The notes below the pieces were generated by a model. It saw only the letters and a list, made by a program, of their open reading frames with translations, did no database searches and was not told the origin of the DNA. From positions 1-47,776 of the forward strand of contig JBBSLP010000046.1 in NCBI GenBank assembly GCA_038255145.1: a DNA stretch of 47,776 nucleotides, written 5' to 3'. Position numbers and translations under genes: made by a program. Positions 33,109 through 40,632 of the stretch are shown here, one piece after another (position 1 is the stretch's first letter; the number at the start of each line of letters is the position of its first letter). The stretch comes from WHTX01 sp038255145 (GTDB lineage Bacteria; Actinomycetota; Acidimicrobiia; Acidimicrobiales; CAIXPF01).

Positions 33109-33603
33109 GTGCGCGTCGTCGTCATCTACGAGAGCCTCCAGGGTCACACCCGCAAGGCGGCCGAGCTCATCGGTGGCGCCTGCCGCCAGGCCGACGTCGA
33201 GGTCAGCGTGCGGGAGGTCACCAACCTCGACCTGCACGAGCTGGCCCAGGCCGACCTGCTGTTCATCGGGACCTGGGTGGACGGCCTCATCCTCTTCGGC
33301 CAGCGCCCGGGGCGGTCCTTCAAGTTCGCCGCCCTGCCCCCCATCGACGGCAAGCCCGTGGCCGCCTTCGTCACCTACGCCGTGAACGCCGGCGGGGTCA
33401 TGCGCAAGTGGGTCAAGCTCCTGGCCGGCCAGAAGGGGGCCGACGTCATCGCCACCCGCAAGCTGCGGCGCGACAAGCTCGTCCCCGACGTGGCCGACTT
33501 CGTCAAGGAGGCCCTGGCCCTGGTGGTGGCCGACAACGCCGCCGCCAACACCACCGCCGCCCCGGCCGAAGCGGCGCCCGCCGTGGAGACCGCCACCAGC
33601 TGA
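33109..33603 (+). CDS. Flavodoxin-like protein
   Basis: 164 aa from GTG 33109. VRVVVIYESLQGHTRKAAELIGG is a flavodoxin-type phosphate-binding opening (E/T-S-x-x-G-x-T), followed by ADLLFIGTWVDG and KPVAAFVTYAVNAGGVMRKW, all consistent with an FMN-binding Rossmann-like fold. The C-terminus is an Ala/Thr/Glu tail. The likely role is electron transfer. It diverges from the CaiB gene (117 bp between starts). Unlike its neighbours on both sides, its frame is intact. Confidence 0.82.
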   Translation: MRVVVIYESLQGHTRKAAELIGGACRQADVEVSVREVTNLDLHELAQADLLFIGTWVDGLILFGQRPGRSFKFAALPPIDGKPVAAFVTYAVNAGGVMRKWVKLLAGQKGADVIATRKLRRDKLVPDVADFVKEALALVVADNAAANTTAAPAEAAPAVETATS

Positions 33604-33651
33604 GCTGCCGGTCCGGCCCCACCGCCAGCCCGGCCCCACCGACGTGCCGGC

Positions 33652-33657
33652 TACGGT
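33652..33657 (+). promoter_or_regulatory. Candidate -10 box TACGGT upstream of the beta-lactamase-fold gene
   Basis: TACGGT lies 23-29 nt before the possible starts at 33681 and 33687, leaving a leader with the strong ribosome site AGGGGGG. Confidence 0.3.
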
Positions 33658-33680
33658 GCCGGACCAGGGACACAGGGGGG

Positions 33681-34838
33681 ATGGTCATGGACCAACGGGC
33701 CAACGAGCGGGTGCAGGCGCTCATCGACGAACAGGTGGCCGACGGGCGCCAGATCGGCATCCAGGTGGCCGCCTACCGGGGCGGGAACCGTTCGTCGACG
33801 TGGTGGCCGGAACCATGGGTCCCGACGACGACCGTCCCCTGCAGCCCGACTCGCTGACCTGCGTGTTCTCCGCCACCAAGGGCGTTGCCGCCCTGGCCAT
33901 CCACCAGCTGGCCGACCGGGGGCTGCTCGACTACGACGAGCCCGTGTCCACCTACTGGCCCAAGTTCGGCCAGCACGGCAAGGACCGGGTGACCGTGGCC
34001 CAGGCCGTCAGCCACCAGGCCGGCCTGCACGCCATGCCCAAGCCGTTCCTGGTCGAGCACATCACCGACTGGGACGCCGGGGTGGCCCGCATGGAGGACG
34101 GCGTCCCCGCCTGGGAGCCGGGCACCGACTGCGGCTACCACGCCGTCACCTTCGGCTGGATCGGTGGGCGGCATCATCGCGGCCGTCACCGGGCGCCACC
34201 CCCGTGAGTTCATCCGCGACGAGATCGCCGAGCCCCTGGGCATCGCCGATGAGCTCTACGTGGGCATCCCCGACGACGCTGGCGTGCTCGAGCGCTGCAC
34301 CACCCTCGACTGGGTGCCGGCCGGCGAAGGCACCCCCATCCCCGACGACGCCCCCTTCTACGAGGCCATGCCCAAGGCCATGTGGCCCCACTTCAACGAG
34401 GTGGCCCTGCGCCAGGCCTGCCTGCCCTCGGGCAACGGCCACTTCTCGGCCCGGGCCCTGGCCCGCGTCTACGCGGCCCTGACCCATGGCGGCGAGCTCG
34501 ACGGCGCCCACCTCGTCACCCCGGCCCGCATCGACCAGATGCAGGTCAAGACGTGGGACGCTCCCGACCGGGTGCTCATCGGCCCGGTGCGCAAGGGCAT
34601 CGGCTTCTTCCTGGGCGGGCTCGGTCCCAACCTCGAGGGCAACCTGGTGCCCGGGCCCATGGGGCCCAGCGAAGCCACCTTCGGGCATCCCGGGGCCGGT
34701 GGCTCCATCGGCTTCGCCGACCCCGAGCGGGGCCTGGCCGTGGCCGTCGTCAGCAACAAGATGGCCTTCCCCGCCCCCGGCCAGGGCAGCACGCAGGACA
34801 TCTGCGACCTGCTCCGCACCCTGGCCGACGAAGCATGA
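33681..34838 (+). pseudogene. Class C beta-lactamase-fold serine hydrolase gene with two compensating frameshifts
   Basis: Homology moves through three segments: MVMDQRANERV...IQVAAYRGG, then EPFVDVVAGTMGPDDDRPLQ with the SATK nucleophile motif (CVFSATKGVAALAIHQLADR) and YHAVTFGWI, then GGIIAAVTGRHPREFIRDEI to HPGAGGSIGFADPERGLAVA. The first break is a run of three G at 33783-33785 (one G short), the second near 34163-34166 (one G extra). The total of 1158 nt is divisible by three, so the errors cancel. Restored, it is a 385-aa (or 383-aa from 33687) EstB/LACTB-like esterase or beta-lactamase relative with Ser and Lys intact. Confidence 0.75.
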
Positions 34839-34896
34839 CCACCGGTCCTCACCATTCATCCCCCACGACGCGGCAGCCGCCACCACGGAGGAACCC

Positions 34897-36069
34897 TTGA
34901 CCAGCATCCGCGGCGAGTCGTTCATCGCCGGCATCTACGAGCACCCCGGGCGCCACCTGCCCGACGTGACCCTGCCCCAGATCCATCGCAACGTGGCCCT
35001 GGGCGCCCTGGCCGACGCCGGGTTGTCGTTGTCGGACGTGGACGCCTTCTACTGCGCCGGGGACTCCCCCGGCTTCGGCGGGCTGTCCATGGCCGACTAC
35101 CTGGGCCTCAAGCTGCGCACCCTGGATTCGACGGAGACGGGGGGCTCGTCGTACCTGTTCCACGCCGGGCACGCCGCGGCCATGATCGCCGCCGGCAAGT
35201 GTCACGTGGCCCTGGTCACCCTGGCCGGCAAGCCCCGCACCGGCGGTGACGCCCCCGGGGGGTCGGCCCGGTTCTCCTCGGCCCCCGAGGCCGGCTTCGA
35301 GAACATGTGGGGAGGCACGGTCTACGGCCAGTACGCCCTGGGCGCGGCCCGCCACATGCACGAGTTCGGCACCACGTCGGAGCAGTTGGCCGAGGTGAAG
35401 GTGGCGGCGTCGCTCCATGCCCAGCACAACCCCGAGGCCTTCCTGCGCAAGGTGACCACGGTGGAAGAGGTCGTGTCCTCCCCCCTGGTGGCCGACCCCC
35501 TGCACCGCGACGACTGCTGCGTGATCACCGACGGTGGCGGCGCCTTCGTCATGGTCAGCCCCGAGGTGGCCCGTTCACTCGACCGCACCTGCGTCAAGGT
35601 GCTGGGCCAGGGCGAGGCCGTGAAGCACACCGACCGGGGCCGGCCCGACCTGACCTACACCGGGGCGGTGTGGTCGGGGCCCAAGGCCTTCGAGGAGGCC
35701 GGGGTGACGCCGGCGGACATCGACTACGTGTCCATCTACGACAGCTTCACCATCACCGTGGTCATGACGCTCGAGGACCTGGGCTTCTGCGCCAAGGGCG
35801 AGGGCGGGCGCTTCGTGTCCGACGGTGCCCTGGTGGCGCCGTTCGGCAAGCTCCCCTTCAACACCGACGGCGGCGGGCTGTGCAACAACCACCCCGGAAA
35901 CCGGGGCGGCATGACCAAGGTGCTCGAAGCGGTGCGCCAGGTGCGGGGCGAGGCCCACCCCGAGGTCCAGGTGCCCAATTGCCGCCTGGCCCTGGCCCAC
36001 GGCACCGGCGGTGCCCTGTCGACCCGCATGGGGTCGGCCACCCTGGTCCTGGGAACGGAGGACGCGTGA
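34897..36069 (+). CDS. Thiolase-like (SCP2/Ltp-type) enzyme without the thiolase cysteine
   Basis: 390 aa, TTG start at 34897 with GGAGG 5 nt before it. Thiolase fold: DVDAFYCAGDSPGFGG, GHAAAMIAAGKCHVALVTLAGK, DCCVITDGGGAFVMV, DYVSIYDSFTITVVMTLEDLG, NNHPGNRGGMTKVLEAVRQVRG and HGTGGALSTR. Where thiolases have the acyl-accepting Cys the sequence is TGGSSYLFHAG, so it should not do classical thiolysis; relatives without Cys include Ltp2-type retro-aldolases of steroid side-chain breakdown that work with a DUF35 partner. The next gene, overlapping by GTGA, encodes just such a partner. Confidence 0.88.
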   Translation: MTSIRGESFIAGIYEHPGRHLPDVTLPQIHRNVALGALADAGLSLSDVDAFYCAGDSPGFGGLSMADYLGLKLRTLDSTETGGSSYLFHAGHAAAMIAAGKCHVALVTLAGKPRTGGDAPGGSARFSSAPEAGFENMWGGTVYGQYALGAARHMHEFGTTSEQLAEVKVAASLHAQHNPEAFLRKVTTVEEVVSSPLVADPLHRDDCCVITDGGGAFVMVSPEVARSLDRTCVKVLGQGEAVKHTDRGRPDLTYTGAVWSGPKAFEEAGVTPADIDYVSIYDSFTITVVMTLEDLGFCAKGEGGRFVSDGALVAPFGKLPFNTDGGGLCNNHPGNRGGMTKVLEAVRQVRGEAHPEVQVPNCRLALAHGTGGALSTRMGSATLVLGTEDA

Positions 36070-36470
36070 GCACGCTGCCCGCGGGGGTGCCCCCCATCAG
36101 CCTGGAGACCAAGCCCTTCTGGGACGCCACCCTGCAGGGCACCCTGCTGCTGCGTCGTTGCAACAGCTGCGGTTTCGTCATCTGGTACCCCCGCGACCTG
36201 TGCCCCGAGTGCGGGTCCCTCGACACCGAGTGGTTCGAGGGATCGGGACGGGGGACGATCTACACCTTCACCGTCACCCGCCGGGGCCAGGGTCGGTGGC
36301 GCGAGGCCGCCCCCTACGTGCTCGCCTACGTCGAGCTCGACGAGGGTCCCCGGGTGATGACCAACATCGTGGACTGCGATGTGGACGCGCTGAGCATCGG
36401 CCTGGCCGTCGAGGTCACCTTCGACGACACCGGTGAAGGCGCGGCGCTCTACCGCTTCCGGCCCCTCTGA
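36066..36470 (+). CDS. DUF35 OB-fold zinc-ribbon protein, partner of the thiolase-like enzyme
   Basis: 134 aa, GTG start overlapping the thiolase stop. Rubredoxin-like zinc ribbon CNSCGFVIWYPRDLCPECGS (C-x2-C-x10-C-x2-C, all four Cys present), then the OB fold (GRGTIYTFTVTRRGQ, APYVLAYVELDEGPRVMTNIVD). Such proteins form complexes with thiolase-like enzymes and acyl-CoA hydratases in steroid and long-chain CoA catabolism. Translational coupling supports a stoichiometric complex. Confidence 0.92.
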   Translation: MSTLPAGVPPISLETKPFWDATLQGTLLLRRCNSCGFVIWYPRDLCPECGSLDTEWFEGSGRGTIYTFTVTRRGQGRWREAAPYVLAYVELDEGPRVMTNIVDCDVDALSIGLAVEVTFDDTGEGAALYRFRPL

Positions 36471-36750
36471 CCCACGCCGCCGAGCATCTGGCTGCACCTC
36501 ACGCGTCGAACTGCGTTCGGTCACAGGTTGTGATCCCCGGGGCGGCACCTGACGAATCGGTCAAGTAGTGTCCGTTGCCTATTCCGGGGCTGCTGGGCTT
36601 TCGTGGCTTCTCGTTCCCTGGCGATGCGACCCAGATGACGTGAGCCCGGGTTGCGCGAGCACCTCTCGCCGCCGTCCGTTCAGGCGAATCGACGTCGAAT
36701 CGCTGCCACCACCCAACCGGTCGACCCGTCACACCGAGAGATGACCCGGC

Positions 36751-36779
36751 GCGTACCGTCGGCGTAGGTGGATGCGTTC
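36751..36779. repeat. Half copy of the 47-nt palindromic repeat
   Basis: GCGTAC...GGCGTAGGTGGATGCGTT matches the inner loop and right arm of the full copy 58 bases downstream. The left arm is eroded. Confidence 0.55.
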
Positions 36780-36808
36780 ACCTGGCGGGCCGACCAGCAT
36801 GCTCGGCG

Positions 36809-36855
36809 AACCGGACGCATGGGCCTACCACTGACGTAGGTGGATGCGTTCGGTT
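36809..36855. repeat. 47-nt palindromic repeat, copy 3 (best formed)
   Basis: AACCGGACGCAT pairs with ATGCGTTCGGTT (one G-T step), then a 3 by 3 internal loop, CCTAC paired with GTAGG and a 7-nt loop. It lies between convergent genes and shares exact length and left arm with copies at 1-47 and 29802-29848. Confidence 0.75.
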
Positions 36856-36879
36856 GGCGGCCACGGGACGCGAGATCTG

Positions 36880-36910
36880 GATGGAACCGGCAGGTATACC
36901 GGCGTCCATC
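36880..36910 (-). terminator. Hairpin beyond the VIT1-type gene
   Basis: GATGGA...CCGG and CCGG...TCCATC form a stem with a small internal loop about 40 bases past the stop of the gene at 36950. It has no T run. It could stop transcription from the stress-protein/ATPase/VIT operon together with the neighbouring 47-nt palindrome. Confidence 0.4.
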
Positions 36911-36924
36911 TCGCAGCAGCCGAG

Positions 36925-36939
36925 GCTCGCTGCGCTCGC
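36925..36939 (-). repeat. 15-nt motif related to the one at 160-174
   Basis: On the minus strand it reads GCGAGCGCAGCGAGC, differing at one base from 160-174. Both lie within 150 bases of a gene's 3' end and near a 47-nt repeat. Confidence 0.45.
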
Positions 36940-36949
36940 CGCCGGAAGG

Positions 36950-37660
36950 TCAGACGGCGGTGCCGACGAGGGCGCCGATGAGCGAGGTCACGGCCATGGC
37001 CACGGCGCCTCCGATGCTGACCCGCAGGGCGGCCCGGGCCATGGGGGCGCCGCCGGCCCGACCGCCGAGGGCGCCGAGCACGGCCAAGGCGATGAGGGTG
37101 GCGACCACGATGGCCGGACTGCGCCCCCGCCCGTCGGGGAAGGCCAGCAGCACCACGATGGGCACCGCCGCACCGAGGGCGAACGAGGTGGCCGAGGCCA
37201 GGGCCGCCTCCACTGGACGGGCCGCGGAATCCTCGTCCAGGCCGAGCTCGTCGCGCAGGTGGCTGCCCAGCTGGTCGGTCCGGGTCAGCTCCTCGGCCAC
37301 TCGGCGGGCCAGGGCCGCGTCGAGGCCCCGGGCCTCGTAGATGTGGGTCAGCTCGTCGAGCTCCTGGTCAGGTTGCTCGGCCAACTCGGCGCGCTCGCGG
37401 TCGATGTCCGCCCGCTCGGCGTCGCGCTGGGAGCTGACCGACACGTACTCCCCCGCCGCCATGGACGCCGCGCCCGCCACCAGCCCGGCCATGCCGGCCA
37501 CGACGATGGCGCTACGGGTCGCGTTCGATGCAGCCACACCCAGGACCAGGGCGGCAGTGGACACTATGCCGTCATCAGCGCCCAGTACGGCGGCCCGCAG
37601 CCAACCCACACGCTGGCTGCGGTGGACCTCACGGTGGGGACGGGCGGCGCGGGAGCCCAT
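36950..37660 (-). CDS. VIT1/CCC1-family metal transporter
   Basis: 236 aa, ATG 37660. VGWLRAAVLGADDGIVSTAALVLGVAAS opens the family, followed by AGMAGLVAGAASMAAGEYVSVSSQRDAERADI, a cytoplasmic helical loop rich in Glu (AELAEQPDQELDELTHIYEARGL, RVAEELTRT), and three C-terminal hydrophobic segments (SFALGAAVPIVVLLAF and beyond). Relatives export or sequester Fe2+ or Mn2+. The ATG shares an A with the ATPase stop (TGATG), so it is the last gene of a three-gene translationally coupled operon. Confidence 0.92.
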   Translation of the reverse strand: MGSRAARPHREVHRSQRVGWLRAAVLGADDGIVSTAALVLGVAASNATRSAIVVAGMAGLVAGAASMAAGEYVSVSSQRDAERADIDRERAELAEQPDQELDELTHIYEARGLDAALARRVAEELTRTDQLGSHLRDELGLDEDSAARPVEAALASATSFALGAAVPIVVLLAFPDGRGRSPAIVVATLIALAVLGALGGRAGGAPMARAALRVSIGGAVAMAVTSLIGALVGTAV

Positions 37661-40116
37661 CAGGATGCGGCCGCCACGCTCGCGCTGACGGGTGGGGCCT
37701 GATCAGGTGTGTCGTCGGCGTCCTCGGGGGCGTCGGCCCGGAACAGCCAACCACTGAGCCGGGCCCCCTCGAGGACGACCACGGCCAAGCCGGTGGCCAG
37801 GGCCACCACCGCCCACACCTCGGCATCCGGCATGTCCAGGGCGAAGAAGTCGTGGGTGACGCGCAGGGCGACCACCCCGCCGACGCACAGGGCCATGGCG
37901 GCCACCAGGGCCACCCGCCACCCCGTCAGCGGCCGGGCCACCTCGAGGAGCACGACCAGGGACACCGACACCAGCACCAGGGTGGCTGCGGTCTGGCTCT
38001 CGAGCTGGCTGTTGCCGGTGTCGCGGGCCCAGCCGTAGACCGACAGCACGGCGACGGCCACCACCGGTCCGGCGATGAGGGTGAAGTGCAGCACCCGGCG
38101 CACGAAGCCGGGCCGGGCTCGGGCACTCGCCGGGGCCAGGGCCAGGAAGAAGCCGGGGATGCCGATGGCGAACGCCGAGACCAGGGTCAGGTGCCGGGGC
38201 AGGAAGGGGTAGGTCACGGCCAGGGCCCCGGTCACGACGGCGAAGATGACGGCGTAGATGGTCTTGGTCAGGAACAGGTTCGACACCCGCTCGATGTTGT
38301 TGATGACCCTCCGTCCCTCGTCCACCACCGCGGGCAGGGACGAGAAGGCCCCGTCGAGGAGCACGACGCGGGCCACGGCCCGGGTGGCGGCGGTGCCATT
38401 GCCCATGGCGATGCCCAGGTCGGCGTCCTTGAGGGCGAGCACGTCGTTGACGCCGTCGCCGGTCATGGCCACCACGTGGCCCCGAGCGTGCAGGGCGGCG
38501 ACCACGGCCTGCTTCTGGTGGGGGGTGACCCGGCCGAAGACGGTGTTGGCGGCCAACACGTCGGCCATCGCTTCGATGTCGGTGGGCAGGTCGCGGGCGT
38601 CGTAGGGGTGCTCGGCCCCGGGGATGCCGACCCGGCGGGCCACGGCGCCCACGGTCACCGGGTTGTCGCCCGACAGCACCCGCAGCTCGACGCCCTGGCG
38701 GCAGAAGTAGGCCACGGCCTCGGCGGCGTCGGCGCGGACCTGCTCCTCGAGCATGACGACGGCGGCGGGCACCATGGACGGGGGCAGGGTCTCGCCGTCG
38801 AGCGCGTCGGCCCGGCACACGAGCACCACCCGGCTGCCCTGGGCAGCCTCGGTGTCGATGGCCGCCGCCAGCTCACCCGTGTCGCCCGCGTCGCCGCCAC
38901 CGGCGCCGCCGCTCCCGCCGGACAACGCGGCGAGCAGGATCTCGGGCGCCCCCAGGTACCACGCGCCCCGGCCCTCGAAGGCCACGGCGCTCCACTTGCG
39001 GGCCGAGGAGAAGCTGACCCGGCCGGTGACCGCCCAGCCTGGCGAGGGGTAGCTGGTGCCGATGGCGGCCAGGGTGGCGTTGGGGTGGTCCTCGGCCGCG
39101 GCCAACGCCCCCAGGCCAGCCTCGATCTCGGCGCCGTCGGCGCCTGCTGTGGGCCGCACCGCGCGCACGACGATGCTGCCGTCGGTGATGGTGCCCGTCT
39201 TGTCCAGGCACACCACGGTGGTGCGGGCCAGCAGCTCGACGGCGGGCAGCTCCTTGACCAGGCAGCGGCGCTTGCCCAGGCGGATCACCCCGGCGGCGAA
39301 GGCGATGGAGGTCAGCAGCAGCAGTCCCTCGGGCACCATGGCCACCAGGCCCGCAGCCGAGCGTTGGGCCGCCTCCCGCCAGGGCTGGCCGGCCCGCAGC
39401 TGGCCGGTGATGAGCAGCAGGGCGGCGGGGATCATGGCCAGGGTGACGATGCGGATGATGCGGGTCAGCCCGGCCTGGAGCTCGGAGTTGACCAGGCTGA
39501 AGCGCCGGGCCTGGTCGGCCAGCTTGGCTGCGTAGGCGTCACCGCCCACCTTGGTGGCCCGGTAGCGGCCCGAGCCCACCGACACGAAGCTGCCCGAGAG
39601 CACCTCGGCATCACCATCGGCGCTCTTGGGCTGGGCGTCCGATTCCCCGGTGACCAGGGACTCGTCGAGCTCGAGCCCGTCGGCGGACACCACCACGCCG
39701 TCGACGATGATCTGGTCGCCGGGGCCCACGTCGAGCACGTCGTCGAGGACGACCTCCTCCACGGCCACCTCGGTGACGGTGCCGTCGCGCACCACCCGGG
39801 CCCGCGGCGCGCTGAGGATGCTGAGGCGGTCGAGCGTGCGCTTGGCCCGCACCTCCTGCACGGCGCCGACGACCGAGTTGAACACGATGACCAGGCCGAA
39901 GGTGGCGTCCTGGATGGGGGCGACGATGAGCACGACGACCAGCAACGCCCCGAGCAGGGCGTTGATGGGGGTTGCCACGTTGGCCCGCAGGATCTGGGCG
40001 AACGTGCGGCTGGGGGCGGCGGGGGCCACGTTGACCTGGCCCCGCTGGCGACGGTGGTCGACCTCGGCCGAGGTCAGCCCGGTGGCGGCGGTGACCGTGT
40101 CCGGTGCGGTGCTCAG
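37660..40116 (-). CDS. CtpE-like P-type cation ATPase, probable CTG start
   Basis: 818 aa if started at CTG 40116. The TGES-type actuator loop (LVTGESDAQPKS), phosphorylation motif CLDKTGTITDG, TGDGVNDVLALKDADLG hinge and about eight to ten membrane segments are present. NSVVGAVQEVRAKRTLDRL is close to mycobacterial CtpE, a calcium uptake ATPase. The first canonical start in frame is GTG 40029, but the 29 codons before it encode the conserved cation-ATPase N-terminal motif GLTSAEVDHRRQRGQVN. Between an in-frame TGA further upstream and GTG 40029 there is no ATG, GTG or TTG. CTG 40116 overlaps the stress-protein stop as CTGA, mirroring the GTGA overlaps elsewhere in the window. Confidence 0.85.
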   Translation of the reverse strand: MSTAPDTVTAATGLTSAEVDHRRQRGQVNVAPAAPSRTFAQILRANVATPINALLGALLVVVLIVAPIQDATFGLVIVFNSVVGAVQEVRAKRTLDRLSILSAPRARVVRDGTVTEVAVEEVVLDDVLDVGPGDQIIVDGVVVSADGLELDESLVTGESDAQPKSADGDAEVLSGSFVSVGSGRYRATKVGGDAYAAKLADQARRFSLVNSELQAGLTRIIRIVTLAMIPAALLLITGQLRAGQPWREAAQRSAAGLVAMVPEGLLLLTSIAFAAGVIRLGKRRCLVKELPAVELLARTTVVCLDKTGTITDGSIVVRAVRPTAGADGAEIEAGLGALAAAEDHPNATLAAIGTSYPSPGWAVTGRVSFSSARKWSAVAFEGRGAWYLGAPEILLAALSGGSGGAGGGDAGDTGELAAAIDTEAAQGSRVVLVCRADALDGETLPPSMVPAAVVMLEEQVRADAAEAVAYFCRQGVELRVLSGDNPVTVGAVARRVGIPGAEHPYDARDLPTDIEAMADVLAANTVFGRVTPHQKQAVVAALHARGHVVAMTGDGVNDVLALKDADLGIAMGNGTAATRAVARVVLLDGAFSSLPAVVDEGRRVINNIERVSNLFLTKTIYAVIFAVVTGALAVTYPFLPRHLTLVSAFAIGIPGFFLALAPASARARPGFVRRVLHFTLIAGPVVAVAVLSVYGWARDTGNSQLESQTAATLVLVSVSLVVLLEVARPLTGWRVALVAAMALCVGGVVALRVTHDFFALDMPDAEVWAVVALATGLAVVVLEGARLSGWLFRADAPEDADDTPDQAPPVSASVAAAS

Positions 40117-40565
40117 CTGGTGGCCCCAACGGGTGCGAGGACGCCTTCACGGATGATGACGACGGGGCACGGCGCGTGCTGGGCCACCTGCTGGCTGACC
40201 GAGCCCAACAGGGCGGCCTTGAAGCCACCTCGTCCCCGGCTGCCCACCACCAACATGTCCGCCCCCCGGGCCGCCTCGAGCAGGGCCTCCACCGGGGACT
40301 CCTCGATCAGGCTGGGGGTGATGGTCACCCCCTCGCCCGCCGCGCTCCGGGCCGTCGCCACCAGCTCGTCGAGGGCTTCATGGGCGTCGGCCTCGATGCC
40401 GGCCTTGAGGTCGGTGTGTCCGCTGCGCCGGTTGCGGTAGGGGTAGTGCCAGGCATGGACCACGACGACCTCGGGGTCGTCCCAGAAGTGCGCTTCGGCG
40501 CAGGCCCACCGGAGCGCACCGTGCGCGTGCTCCGAGTCGTCCACACCGACCACGATCTTGGCCAC
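40113..40565 (-). CDS. Universal stress protein (UspA family)
   Basis: 150 aa, one Usp domain: KIVVGVDDSEHAHGALRWA at the start, and ADMLVVGSRGRGGFKAALLGSVSQQVAQHAPCPVVII, which contains the ATP-binding G-x2-G-x9-G(S/T) motif. GTG 40565 is preferred to a start 15 codons upstream because of GGGGAG about 8 nt before it and the family N-terminus. First gene of the operon with the CtpE-like ATPase and VIT1-type transporter. Confidence 0.92.
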   Translation of the reverse strand: MAKIVVGVDDSEHAHGALRWACAEAHFWDDPEVVVVHAWHYPYRNRRSGHTDLKAGIEADAHEALDELVATARSAAGEGVTITPSLIEESPVEALLEAARGADMLVVGSRGRGGFKAALLGSVSQQVAQHAPCPVVIIREGVLAPVGATS

Positions 40566-40632
40566 AGCGGCTCTCCCCTGCTCGTCCTCGTCGCCGTGCA
40601 CCGTAGCCACCGACGGGGCCCCGGTGGCACGG

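Larger units (their letters stand above)
36471..36949. other. Gene-free convergent region with repeats
   Basis: 479 bp between the 3' ends of the DUF35 and VIT1-type genes. The first 330 bases are less GC-rich than their surroundings and contain no frame I believe. They may be decayed DNA; I find no terminal inverted repeats or transposase traces. The last 200 bases hold a half copy and a full copy of the 47-nt repeat, a hairpin (36880-36910) and the 15-nt motif at 36925-36939. Confidence 0.6.

Noticed and set aside
36499..36732. A 77-codon minus-strand frame in the gene-free region, as a small gene or transposase remnant
   Set aside because: No recognisable motif, no ribosome site, and no terminal inverted repeats or target duplications around it.
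37528..40440. Plus-strand frame of 970 codons opposite the P-type ATPase
   Set aside because: It is the complement of a clearly homologous ATPase and stress protein, with Gly/His/Asp-rich nonsense sequence.
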